Positions 49,305 to 60,120 are shown, counted from the first letter of the stretch. The stretch: DNA of 64,000 nucleotides from Chloranthus sessilifolius (GCA_021018995.1 CM037593.1:34113810-34177809); one strand, 5' to 3'. Translations and numbers: made by a program. The notes: generated from the sequence alone by a model not told the origin.

Positions 49305-49900
49305 AGAATGCCATACCTCATAGATAGCCCAAATGAAGTGTCTGTGCAAACTTGCACGCATAGAGGATCTATTATTGGTCTAACACACTTGGAAGGGACT
49401 TGCACAAAGGGTAGGAGCAGGCGTGGGGATTAGAATACACGACCTGTGCTTCCACAAAGGAAGAAGACACCAATTGAGCTATTGGTCAACCGATGCTTGG
49501 ATATAAATAAGTGTTGGCCGCTCACATATATCAATAAATTAATTAACCCTTATTATGTTAAAAAAACTTATGTTAGATATCAGGTTTCTCCATAGATCTA
49601 TTATGCCCATTTTGACACAAATGGTCAAAATACATCTATTGTGTCTCTATATTTCATTTTGAGCAGACGAAAAAATTGTAACTCAAGCTCAAGCAAAATG
49701 CATACAATTGAAGCCTATAAGATGAAGACAATACGAATTAAAGCGGTAAATCGTAAGTAAGATGCATATGCTTGAAGTTGGTTCACCTAGTTTGCATACC
49801 CTTGAATTGGATGGAAGGTTGTGTGACATTACTGACATGAAAAACCTCTTTTTTTTAAATTTTGAACAATTAATTATTTTTATGGTGCAGTTATTTGCAC
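49305..49900. other. Spacer without a recognised gene
   Basis: No coding signal. 49330-49500 contains phrases such as 'cacttggaagggacttgcac' that look like repeat debris. Confidence 0.4.
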
Positions 49901-49909
49901 CCGTTTTTC

Positions 49910-50215
49910 CTGTGAAGAGCACTCTTCCACAGGTAAAAAACGTTTACTACCTTGAATCAGACGATGGAGAACAATTTTCGTCCCTGTATTTCACAAAATA
50001 GATCTTGAGATGATGGCACACTTATCAAATGGTCACTCTTGGGGATGTGTGCCACGTGGAATAAATATCTAATCGTCTGATAGGTGCGGCATGATCTCAA
50101 GATCTATTATGCGGATTATTAGGATGAAAAACGATCTCCATCGTTTGATGCAAGACAGTCAACAATTTTTTAGTGTGAAAGAGCGTGCATTCTGGAAAGA
50201 CAAGTGTGAATAACC
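49910..50215. mobile_element. Foldback MITE 1
   Basis: Two long imperfect inverted arms. The left arm contains TCAGACGATGGAGAACAATT then AAATAGATCTTGAGATGATG; the right arm holds their reverse complement (ATGATCTCAAGATCTATTAT, then GATCTCCATCGTTTGATGCA). It belongs to the same family as the element at 50281-50712 but is more diverged. No coding capacity. Confidence 0.8.
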
Positions 50216-50280
50216 TCCTTTATTTAATTTTTATTATTTTTATTTATTATTAATATGATTCCATTTTTATCATTAATTGA

Positions 50281-50712
50281 TGGGTATCTCTGTTTGTGCC
50301 CACTCATTCTCTGAAAGCGCCCACGTCCCAAACCCTTTGAAAAGCATTGATTGCGTTGGATTAGATGATGGATGTTATGTTTGACCTCGATATTCCACAA
50401 AATATATCTTGAGATCATGACTCATCTATCAGACGGTCATTATTTGATTTCATGTGTCACAGATCAACAAATAATGACCCTAAATTCATGTTTGAGCGTA
50501 ATGTGTGCCATATGATTCAAGGGCCATTTTTTTGGGATCCGTGACATATAAAGTAAAAAAATGACTGTCTGATAGGTGAGCCATGATCTCAAGATCTATT
50601 GTGTGGAATATCGAGTTGAAACATGATCTCCATCATCTGATCCAAAGCAATCAATGGTTTTGAACGGATGTGGGCACTTTCAGAGATTGTGTGGGCGCAA
50701 ACAGAGGTCCCC
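50281..50712. mobile_element. Foldback MITE 2
   Basis: Arms of about 200 bp. The left begins TATCTCTGTTTGTGCCCAC and the right, reversed, ACCTCTGTTTGCGCCCAC. Both continue through CTCTGAAAG, GCCCAC, CATTGATTG, GATGATGGA, CTCGATATTCCACA and ATCTTGAGATCATG. Almost the whole element can fold on itself. The target duplication is not resolved. Confidence 0.85.
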
Positions 50713-50910
50713 TAACTAAAATGAAGTCTTTATCATTTGGGATTTTGGTAACCATTGTGCATTAATGATGTCTACATAGTATGGGATTTTGCTACTATAA
50801 GCATTAGTTTTGCTAACTTACACCTAATCTTTATTGTCTTATGTGATAGAATGAAAGACTATCTTTTCAATAAAAATGAATCAAATGAGTATCAAATTTT
50901 GTATTCCTTT

Positions 50911-50913
<3 letters not shown>

Positions 50914-50966
<53 letters not shown>
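50914..50966. repeat. (TA)n microsatellite, left of MITE 3
   Basis: TA repeat interrupted by the MITE at 50967-51349; the run resumes at 51350. Confidence 0.95.
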
Positions 50967-50968
<2 letters not shown>

Positions 50969-51349
50969 AAAAGGCCTCCGTCCTCCATGGGAGGACGGTC
51001 ACCGTCCTCCAAGCTTCCACGTGGAGCTCTACATGGCAGCCAACATATTGTTTCGATGCCACGTGGAGCTAGGGTGCAGTGCTTAGATCATCTTTGCAAA
51101 AAAAAAAATTTGAAAACTCATCTCCACCGTGTATTTTTTTAACCGTGAAATGTAGACCAATGAAACCCGTCAAATTTTGACTTGTGGGTTTAAAAAGTTT
51201 TTTTCATTTTTTATTTTTTTTAATATTGATCTATACCGTCCACTTGTGCTCCACGTGGCACCCAAACAGTGCTTTGGATGCCACGTGGAGCTCCATGCGT
51301 ATCTTGGAGGACGGTGACCGTCCTCCATTGGAGGACCTAACCGACTCCC
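50967..51349. mobile_element. Inverted-repeat MITE 3 inside a TA repeat
   Basis: The left end has GTCCTCCATGGGAGGACGGT and CACCGTCCTCCAAG; the right end, reversed, GTCCTCCAATGGAGGACGGT and CACCGTCCTCCAAG. Both continue with CCACGTGGAGC blocks. Flanking sequence is (TA)n on both sides, so a TA target (Stowaway/mariner type) is plausible but cannot be told from the microsatellite. Confidence 0.8.
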
Positions 51350-51373
51350 ATATATATATATATATATATATAT
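51350..51373. repeat. (TA)n microsatellite, right of MITE 3
   Basis: Continuation of the TA run after MITE 3. Confidence 0.9.
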
Positions 51374-51527
51374 GAAATTTTTTTCAAAATCGACCACAAT
51401 AGTTTCACTTTTCCTAGTAGTGGACTGCTAGTTTATCCTTTTCCATAACCGACCAGCTTGAAGCTGAGCTAGTACCCCTAATCGTAAAAGGTGAAAATAC
51501 CCCTAAGGTTTGTAAAAGGTGATAAAA

Positions 51528-51634
51528 GGGAAATTTGCACTTTCGGCCCTATATATTTGCGTATTTGCAGAAACGGCCCTATAGTTTCAATCCTTGCATA
51601 AATGGCCAGCTCCAAGCCTAGCCGCCTGCACGTC

Positions 51635-51636
<2 letters not shown>
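51528..51636 (+). repeat. MULE left terminal inverted repeat
   Basis: Pairs with 59265-59380 over about 110 bp with scattered mismatches. A (TA)n run follows directly (51637-51698). Confidence 0.9.

Positions 51637-51698
<62 letters not shown>
51637..51698. repeat. (TA)n microsatellite inside the MULE
   Basis: About 30 TA units next to the left TIR. Confidence 0.95.
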
Positions 51699-51700
<2 letters not shown>

Positions 51701-51894
51701 TTCTCTATGCAAGCATTGAATCTAGAATTTCTGTATCATTTTTTAACAATTTCTATCTCTTGGAAAGCGATTTCGAGATTCCACTACAGGTCGTATAACA
51801 TAGAGAATACAACAGGCTAGGTAAGATATCGAGTACAATATCTTTTTAAGTTATTGTTTTACCAATTTTTCAAAACATTGTAGGTAGTCCAAGA

Positions 51895-52075
51895 TATATA
51901 AGATATCGATCGATATCTTAAGTTATCGACCGATATCTTAAGTTATCGGTTGATAATTTAAAAGAGGGTTTTTTTTTTTAAGTTTTTGGATTATGGTTTA
52001 TGTTAAAAGTCCATCGGCTAGATATCTTAGGATATCGGCCCGATATCTTAGGATATCGAGCGATATCCTATGATT
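51895..52075. repeat. MULE palindrome cluster 1 (left)
   Basis: TATCGATCGATATCTTAAGT, TATCGACCGATATCTTAAGT and TATCGGTTGATAATTTAAAA follow at 20-bp steps. After a gap of about 65 bp three more (GGCCCGATATCTTAGGATAT type) follow. It lies between the left TIR and the transposase start. Confidence 0.9.
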
Positions 52076-52206
52076 GACAAAAACGCTAAAGTTTTTATTT
52101 CTTTCATTTTTTAATAATATTTTTAAATAATTGTAGCGCTAAGTCAAACATAACTCTTTATAAACAACCAATTTTAATTTTAATTTTATAAATATTGTAG
52201 GTTGAA

Positions 52207-54897
52207 ATGGATGTTCCCCTTCTTTGCCATTTTCATTTTGTATGCGTGAGAGATAATACTTACAACGGAGGACATCGGAGGATTGTCACTGTCACGGAGA
52301 ATATATCATTTGATGAGTTTATAGAGAAAATGTACAAAGTCAGTCGGACACGACCGGAAGAACATTCTATTACACTTACTGTTTCATTACGCATAGGGAA
52401 TGAGCTTGTATTTGTCGAATTGTCTGACTCTGATGATCTTACAAACTTTTTTAGAGCATATCGTATCGGTGATGGTGTGATAAATATTTATATCGAAAAA
52501 TCATTAGTCACTACTGTAGCAGAAATTTTGCCGTCTTTAGAAACATTTCAACCGTTCAAGGAAACAAACGAAGATGATCGTGGTGTGGGAACAGAACATT
52601 TGATTGAAAATCAAGGAATACGGTATGAAGAGGAGAACATTGTTGCACCGATAATAGCCGACGATGATAGAAATATGAATATAGGATTTTGCCCCTACAG
52701 TAAACTTCTAGAGCAACCCTCTTCAGACATTTCGATGAGTGAAGGCGATAAAGATCAAGGATATTGTCATCAAATGAATCCGATGCATGATACATCTCAG
52801 TTCAACTTCGATTCGGTAAATCAGTGGGAAACGTTTTTAGTCGGCCTTAGTCCATATCAATGGCCTTCCTAACAAATAGCTTCGGAGCCAACGATAATCG
52901 AGCCTTCAACAGAACTGCCTCTCATACATCAAACATTCTCGCATCGGCTAACATCAATCCAAACAACTGCACATCAACCAAGCGTACATCGACGGGCTCA
53001 ATCCCAATCACGTAATAACCATCCAGTCGATGACGGTGATAGTGATCCTGAAAATAATGAAGCTCCGCCGTCTCCCACTTCGCGTGTTTATATTAATAGG
53101 GGAATTGATCAACCTCTGGTGGACGAAGACTATCAGCTTAATGACTCGGAAGGAGAGTATGTGGATTCAGACGATGAGGAACTGTATGAAGGGGGAACGA
53201 TTACCATTGGTTAGACGTTTAGAAATAAGAAATCATTTCAAAAAGTTCTTAAAAAATTTGCAATGACAAATAATTTTCAGATTAAACCAATAAAAACCAG
53301 TCCTCTTCGAGTTACTGCGAGGTGTGTTGAAGTAGAATGTGCTTGGCGAATACATGCATCGAAATTAGTAGGCGTAGACACGTTTGCTGTGAAAACTTTC
53401 CACCCAGAACACACGTGTGGAATGCCAGCTTTTGGAAGCGGACATCGCCAATGTACGACATCGTGGATAGCTTCATTCGTTAGAGATAATCTATTAAAGG
53501 GTTTTGACGAGACTCCTGCTTCAATAATTTTTTATATTGAAAAAAAATACGGTATAACAGTAGGTTACTGGAAAGCATGGAGAGGAAAAGAAATGGCGTT
53601 GAACGACATCCGAGGTAGCTGGAAAGAGCAATTTAAGATGTTACCGTCATATGTTGTCGAATTACAGTGGGTCGATCTAGACATACAGACCGAATTGTGT
53701 CTCGAGCCTGATAATGCATTTCAGAGATTCTTCGTGGCATTCGGACCTTGCATTCGAAGCTTTCGTAATACTTTACGAAGAATAATTGCGGTAGATGGAA
53801 CGCATTTGCATGGACGATACAAGGGAGTGTTGTTAATAGTTATGGGGATAGACGAGAATAGACATTTATTTCCTATAGCGTTCGACGTTGTACCAAAAGA
53901 AAATGAAGACCATTGGACATGGTTTCTTGATCTATTAGGGAGACGTGTAATACGTGAATTTGAAGAACAGTTTATTTTGATATCAGACAGACATAAAGGT
54001 TTGATGGAAGCAGTGGAAATTTTTTTTCCTAACGCCTTTCACAGCTACTGTATGCGACACCTGGCTCTAAATCTGTTTGATAAATATAAAGATACAATCT
54101 CTAGACCGCTTTTCTGGGTTGTTGCCCGTGCATTTTCAGAAGCAAAATTTAAAAGAATTATGCGAAAAATAGAAGACGACGCCCCGCCGGAATGTACAAA
54201 ATTGATTAAAGAAATTGGTGATCATTTCTGGGCACGCGCTTATTTCCAAGGGAGGCGTTATGATATGTTGACAACTAATATAGCTGAAAGCATAAATAGT
54301 GTATTGAAAATAGTCAGGGAGGAACCGATTGTGAGCATGTTAGAAACTATTCGCACAAAAGTAGCTGAATTTTATCTTCGTTGTCAGGAGGAAGGAAATA
54401 AAATGACACATGTGTTAACACCGATGGCAGAAAAACACATAACAAGAAATTCAGGATGGACCCATCGAAAAAACGTCATACCATATGGTCGTGATATATT
54501 TCAAGTTAAACGTGGTGATTACACTCATAGTGTCGATCTAGAATCGCGAACATGTACATATAGACGTTGGGCTATTCTTGGATTACCATGTTCACATGCG
54601 ATCGCCGCATTATCGCGCCGAAACAGAGAAAGAGAGATCCCCCAATTTTGTGAACACTGGGTTACCAGTGACTTATTTAGGGAAACTTATAAAGAACACT
54701 TTGTCCCGACCGTTGACAAACGCCAATGGACTTCGCAAATAAAAGACATTCAAGTTTTACCTCCCCACAAAATACGTCAAGCCGACCGTCCGAAGAAAAG
54801 GAGAATAAGATCTAAAGGCGAAGTTCGACCACTACAATGTAAAAATTGTAATAAGTACGGTCATAACCGTCGCTCGTGTAAATTTGTTAATATTTGA
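52207..54897 (+). pseudogene. MULE transposase, 897-codon frame with two stops
   Basis: One frame runs from ATG 52207 to TGA 54897, with in-frame TAA at 52870-52872 and TAG at 53212-53214; both could come from C-to-T change of CAA/CAG. The N-terminal ~110 residues (MDVPLLCHFHFVCVRDNTYN onward) are a compact domain I do not recognise. An acidic linker follows, then the MuDR-type DNA-binding segment (TFRNKKSFQKVLKKFAM), the DDE core with VDGTHLHG (first Asp, residue ~530), ISDRHKG (second Asp ~594), the Cys/His motif YCMRHL and TTNIAES (probable Glu). Next come a SWIM domain (CTYRRWAILGLPCSHA) and a zinc knuckle CKNCNKYGHNRRSC. It would bind TIRs and cut them in the nucleus. The catalytic part (53263-54897, 544 residues) is fully open. 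Upstream AG at 52198-52199 suggests a 5' leader intron. Confidence 0.95.
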
Positions 54898-55237
54898 AAT
54901 TAACTTATATTACTTCAAAGTTTGAGATTAGATTAGACCTAGTGGCGATCGAGCTTCCAAATGATCTCATTATAGAAGAGTATTTTGTTTTTCTCTTTTT
55001 CTTTCCTTCAACATTAACAGATTGTACCTCAATAAAAGAGTGATCAACATTCGTCAATTAATTAATATATTTTTTTGGACTAATAATTAAGTTTTGGAAT
55101 TGTTATTGAAATATATTGCTGTGCTTAATAAATCATTCATTCAAACAGGATTTGAAGTTGCCAAATCCGCCCATAATCTACTAGTGATTGGCATAGAGCC
55201 CTACCAAAGATATCTAGCTTCACAATTCCAAAAGGTA
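54898..55237. other. Transposase trailer
   Basis: AT-rich 3' untranslated sequence between the transposase stop and palindrome cluster 2. No gene. Confidence 0.6.
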
Positions 55238-55250
55238 GATATCTTAAATT

Positions 55251-55480
55251 ATCGGCCGATATTTTAAGTCATCGGCCGATATCTTAAATCATCGGCCGAT
55301 ATTTTAAGTAATCGGACGATATGTTAAATCATCGGCCGATAATTTAAATCATCGACCGATATCTTAAATCATCGGCCGATTACTTAAAATATCGGCCGAT
55401 TGTTTAAGGTATCGGCTGATGATTTAAGATATCGGACGATGATTTAAGATATCGACCGATGATTTAAGTCATCGGCCGAT
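55251..55480. repeat. MULE palindrome cluster 2: 12 copies, 20-bp period
   Basis: ATCGGCCGAT or one-base variants (ATCGACCGAT, ATCGGACGAT, ATCGGCTGAT) start at 55251, 55271, 55291 and so on to 55471, exactly 20 bp apart in all twelve cases. The 10-bp spacers are AT-rich (ATCTTAAATC, ATTTTAAGTC). It lies between the 3' ends of the two convergent genes. Confidence 0.98.
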
Positions 55481-56929
55481 TGGAATTGCTTCAAGAGAGG
55501 AAGGCTCTGTTGATAAATCAGGCAAAGTGAAATCTAAACATTAGATAAGTAATTGTTAGACAAATAAGATAAATTGATAACAACGAAAATGAAAATTATA
55601 CAAGTTAATAAAAATTAATAAAATTAATTATTTACAATTTCATCAAAAAACATCTCTACAAAAGTCTAAAAAATTTTACAGACATATTTAACTCTTCTTC
55701 CCAAACGTGCACATTAGATGTCCGATTTCGGCTCTAAATTGTTGCATATGTTTATCGTCAAAATCAATAGGCCGCTGTTGGGAGAAGTATTCTATATACT
55801 TCAAAACGTATGCACCGCAATCCCAACCGTTTTCTTGGATCGGGAGAACGACACTGTTGAACGCCGATACCTTTCACTGTTGATCGAAAGCTGACTTCAA
55901 ACCGACAGCGTAAAGAAGGCGCGGAAGGTGATTCAATAGACATTCTTTATGCGCTTCAAACCTTCTTGAGCACTCTCGGTCTGCTGGATCTATTAACTTA
56001 ATTTCTCGATCAACTAATGAAATTATAGCCAATGCCCAGTGGCTATGTTTTTGGCTATGCATCGAAAGATAAATCTACACATAAACGGAACTGAAATTTT
56101 AAATAATAAATTTTATTTAAAAGCCGTTAACGTTAAATAAAGCGAAGTTTAGTATTCAAAAACGTACCGTTCCACAGTCGATCGCGTGAATTCCACGGAT
56201 ATTATTTGTCAATAGTGGTTCCATCGGCTTTGAATTATTACGAACATTCCATTCGTCACAATAGGCCTGCCACCTATCGAGGTCGCTGAGCACAGCTATA
56301 CCTTCATTATCGATATATTTTTCAAATTTTTTCTCGTCTGTCATAAACAAGGTCTGAAACAGGATAATGTAGTAAGTAAATAAATTAGAAGAAGTTAATC
56401 AAGAGTCGTGATTGAAAAGACAAATAAAAGAAACAAACGAGCTTCCAATAAATATTTGAAACCTTACTGGCGGTAGCAGGTTAACCAAACTTTTTTCTAA
56501 GATTGGCCGTAAACAATGAATCGTTTATAACTTCAAGGACTCTCGAGTACGCGTCGATGACTTCATTGTCGAGCCACGAGCGTCCTTTGAGAACCTTCAA
56601 AAGAGCAACTGTGATGTCAATACCCCTGATAGTATTGACGATCACATTGTCCTCGTTCTCCGGTCGATTCCAAAAACTAAGTATATACTTTTGCTCCATT
56701 GATTTTGCCCCATCCTCCTCCACAACCAATCTTGGTTTTTTTATTATTGCTTTAGTGGTCGGAGACTTTCTCTTCTTACGAGCATGCAAGTCATAACCTT
56801 CGGCTTTATTTTTTGCAGATGATAGTTTCACTATAATTGTTTTTAGTGATGCCGGCTGTGACTCACAAGAAGGCTGCGTAAGAGGAGCACCATCATCACC
56901 CACATCAACCAAGGGTTATTTAGTAGGCT

Positions 56930-57200
56930 GAGGAGCAGTAGGTTTAGTGGCAGTAGATTTATGGGTAAGTTGAGGAGCGGCGGGTTTTGGGGCAGTTGAT
57001 TGTTGTCTTGGTTGAGGAGCAGTGGGTTTTGGGGCATTGGACTGATGGCTTGGTTGAGGAGCAGTTGGTTTTGTGGCACTGGACTGATGGCTTGGTTGAG
57101 GAGCAGTGGGTTTTGGGGCAGTAGACTGATGGCTTTGTTGATGAGTGGTGGGTTGAGGGACAGTTGATTGAGGATAAGTGGGGGAAGGAACGAAGGTGTC
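56930..57200 (-). repeat. Pro/Gln-rich repeat within the Ulp1-like gene
   Basis: Seven or so degenerate 30-33-bp units on the minus strand, coding KPTAPQPSHQSSA-like text. Low complexity; likely a flexible linker. Confidence 0.8.
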
Positions 57201-57283
57201 AAATAGCACAGAGGTTAAAATATTATCCTGCATAATTGTAAAAAAAAATACATTATAAAAAATAAAAAAATAAAAAATCGCAT

Positions 57284-57495
57284 TATCGACCGATAATTTA
57301 ACTAATCGATCGATAATTTACATTATCGACCGATAATGTAAATTATCGATTGATAATGTAAATTATCGATCGATTAATTAAATTATCGTCCGATAATGTA
57401 ACTTATCGGTCGATAATTTAAATTATCGTCCGCTAATGTACATTATCGATCGACTATTTAAATTATCGTCCGATAAGTTACATCGTCGGACGACA
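57284..57495. repeat. MULE palindrome cluster 3: about 11 copies, 20-bp period
   Basis: Units such as TATCGACCGATAATTTAACT, TATCGATTGATAATGTAAAT and TATCGTCCGATAATGTAACT follow at 20-bp steps. It lies in a probable intron of the Ulp1-like gene, the same place as array 2 in ULP-a. Confidence 0.95.
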
Positions 57496-58971
57496 AGCTA
57501 ATTTTGCATTAATTTGTAAAGAATTGATTTTGTTCTAAATTTGAAAAGTCTTGGTTTGGTACCTTTCTTAAATGAGAGATGACCGCATCAAGATCCTTCC
57601 GTATTGCTTTATTTTCTTCTTCTAAGGCCTTCTTATCTCTCCCGAGTTGTTCAATGGTGAGTGCTTGCCCTTTGAACAGCGTAAATGCACGCCGGAATTT
57701 TTTTTTATGTCTTTTATAGTCATGCGGAGCGTCTTGCATTCTTTTCTAAGCTCCGTTACTTCTTTGGTTAGGTGCGGTTGCCTAACTATCTGCTCTCTTG
57801 TTGGCTAGGGCCTAATATCCGGTTTGCCCTTTGGTTGACGTACAACGACCTCAAAATCATCGTTTTCGTCGCTATAATCTTCGTCATCCTCATTGTCGTC
57901 ATCTCGGCTAATCGGCTCTTCGGCTTTTTCTTTCGGACGTGTCGCATGACTTGGGATATCATCATATTCATCTATATTTTCTTCGGAGTAAGGCTCTTCT
58001 CTTTCCTCGGTCTCTTCCTTCTTATTTTCCATTTCTCTTAGAATAAAAAAATATCGAACCCATTTATACTATAATTTGTGCTTTTCAACTTCAAGCTCTA
58101 AAATCACTTTAGACTTAAGAAAATTTTCTCGATATAAATTAGGATTATGGCTGAATTTCGGGCCTTCCCATTTCATTAGCCTTGGAAATGGTTCTTTAAG
58201 CCCAATAGGAGCGGTGGCGACTGCAAGAAAGTGTTCAAATGCCCAAATCTGTAAGGCGATAGTGCATCCGTAGATGTTGTATTGCCCCTTTTTTGACCTT
58301 TTCGCCATTTCCCTTCTGCCACTCGCTTTTGATATACTATCTAATAAATTATTGTAAACTATCAGGCCCCACTTAACTCTTCAATGTTATCTACTAATTC
58401 TAAGTACCGTGTATCTACTTCCTGGTATGTGTCCGGAAGTAAAAAAGAACATACGAAAAATAATAATGATAGTTTCAAAAAATCATCGTTGGATAAATCA
58501 GCACTGTCAATAATTTCTTCAATACGAGATCTTTTCGCCAGCTTTCCCCGAAAGAATTTGTATCGAATAGTTGTTTCCTCTTTTACGGCCACCTTCTCAG
58601 ACTCAGGTTCCGTCAACATGTTGAGGCCTAAAATCAAGGCTATATCAATCTCTTGCAGGAGTACATTGGTGTTCTTGACCTTGAAAACATTATCTTCAAC
58701 CCAAAAACTTAAAATAGCGTCAACCAAGTCTCCAACGAATCCTAATCTCATTCATCCTAAATAGATGACCGAATATTGAATCATCTAATATTTTCTTTCT
58801 CTCTTCGTTACAGTGCATGTAAAATTTCTTAACACTAACTCCAGAACATTTTTCGATGGGCTTTAGAGTCATGATCATTTTTAATCACTTAGTAGGAACT
58901 GCAATATAAATAAAAAGCAATTAATAAACAAAAGAAGTGATTTTGAAAAAACTACTAATCCTCTAACTTAC

Positions 58972-59018
58972 CGATAATTTAAGTTATCGATCGATAACTT
59001 AAATTATCGGTAAGTTAT
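58972..59018. repeat. MULE palindrome cluster 4 (right)
   Basis: ACCGATAATTTAAGT, TATCGATCGATAACTTAAAT and TATCGGTAAG, three units at 20-bp steps, between the Ulp1 start and the right TIR. Confidence 0.85.
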
Positions 59019-59264
59019 CAGATTAGGTGGGAAACATTGGGGACTAAATGTGCTGAAATGTAGAAAAAATAAATTACCTGGAAATGTAATGTGACTTTTG
59101 TGACCTTTTTCCGCTTTGTCGCCGCTAAGTCGCCGCTATCTTGTTTTTTTCAGAAAAGTTAAACTTAAAACGTAACAGTAACAAATGAAAAGTAAAAGTA
59201 GCTTTTATACTCTCTTTTAAAGGACGGTGGAAAATTTTTTATATTATTTAAAATAGGTCCTTGT

Positions 59265-59380
59265 TGACGTGGAGCAAAGTGGAGCGGCTAGGCTTGAGGC
59301 GGTCATTAATGCAACGGATGAAACTATAGGGCCGTTTCTGCAAATATGCAAACATATAGGGCCGAAAGTGCAAATTTCCC
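59265..59380 (-). repeat. MULE right terminal inverted repeat
   Basis: Reverse complement of the left TIR. It contains GGGCCGTTTCTGCAAATATG and ends TTTCCC before TAAAA. Confidence 0.9.
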
Positions 59381-59639
59381 TAAAATCAAGCTTATTATCT
59401 TAGGCAGTTCTAAACCCCTTAACATTATCGTCTGCTTTGAAAATGAAGAAAAAATCACATCACTTGCATCAAAATAACCACGACTGTAGGCCATTGTAAA
59501 AAAATTAACTGATACAACAGCCCAAATATGAGGTTTATGAAATACAATGGCCCACTTAAATGTGCATTTTACATATACGTGAGTTCGAACCTATGACCTT
59601 AATTTCTAATTGATATAAGGCACCCAAATTCCTATTTCT

Positions 59640-60120
59640 AAATGAAACTGCGGTGGGAATCCTTCTCTTTCGTCTTCGTCGGCTAATGCGCATCTGACCT
59701 TCGTTGGCGGAATTCCTAACCCTCTCTTTCGTCTTCGTCTTCTTCTTCGTGTTGCAGTCCCTAATTTCTTCTTCTCCTTAAACTCTAATGCATCTTTTAA
59801 TCTCTGCACTCTTCTTCAACCCCTAATTTCTTCTCCTGAAACCCTAATTCTCATAAACTTTTGCCGACCTTCGACATCCTAAGAAGCACGAAATTGACTT
59901 GGCTCTACGCACTGATCTCAACCAGCTCCGAAACGAAGTTCTCCCATCTCGTCAAGACTAATCAAATCGAGTTGGCTCTATCTTCGAAGCCTGCCAAATC
60001 TGGTGGAGGCAACAACAAAGGAAGGTGTCATCTCTATTTTCTGTAATTCTGCAAAAAAATTTCTCAACAAGTTTGTTTCTACCGTCTAATTTCGTTTAGA
60101 TTTATAGTTTTTTTTTAATT
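59640..60120 (+). other. Leader-like stretch of an unidentified gene
   Basis: CT-rich leader with AAACCCTAATTTCTTCTCC phrases, then text related to 17860-18270 inside the CACTA (TCTTCGAAGCCTGCCAAATC, TGGTGGAGGCAACAA). One frame reads KHEIDLALRTDLNQLRNEVL near 59885-59945. It looks like a 5' exon of a host gene, but no downstream exon is recognised. Confidence 0.45.

Larger units (their letters stand above)
55683..58872 (-). pseudogene. MULE Ulp1-like (C48) protease gene
   Basis: From ATG at 58872 (MTLKPIEKCSGVSVKKFYMH) the pieces in order are: an N-terminal domain (VGDLVDAILSFWVEDNVFKV to GQYNIYGCTIALQIWAFEH, ~58750-58120); an acidic stretch (58032-57805); a coiled coil (QLGRDKKALEEENKAIRKDL, 57680-57560); a Pro-rich repeat (PKPTAPQPSHQS units, 57190-56930); a basic linker (56912-56481); and the protease domain with SWLDNEVIDAYSRVL, HSHWALAIISLVDREIKLID (His, Asp) and LPIQENGWDCGAYVLKYIEY (Gln, Cys). 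The stop is near 55683. All four catalytic-type residues are kept. Damage includes frame changes near 58750 and 58375 and a TGA just before KVSAFNSVVLP; other breaks may be introns. Ulp1 enzymes remove SUMO-like tags; the role in MULEs is unknown. Cluster 3 lies inside it. Confidence 0.88.
51528..59380. mobile_element. Younger MULE with transposase and Ulp1-like gene
   Basis: Terminal inverted repeats lie at 51528-51636 and 59265-59380. Left begins GGGAAATTTGCACTTTCGGC; right, reversed, begins the same and continues CCTATATGTTTGCATATTTG against CCTATATATTTGCGTATTTG. Both end near GACGT/ACGTC with CTAGCCGC inside. Size 7.85 kb. It carries a plus-strand transposase and a convergent minus-strand Ulp1-like gene, the layout of Kaonashi-type (KI) MULEs as I recall them. 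A direct TAAAA flanks both ends (51523-51527, 59381-59385); the 9-bp duplication expected for a MULE is not seen. Confidence 0.92.

Noticed and set aside
56843-57202. Minus-strand Leu/Pro-rich frame
   Set aside because: An out-of-frame reading of the Pro/Gln-rich repeat of the Ulp1-like gene.
59606-59809. Arg-rich minus-strand frame
   Set aside because: Comes from CT-rich leader sequence read backwards.
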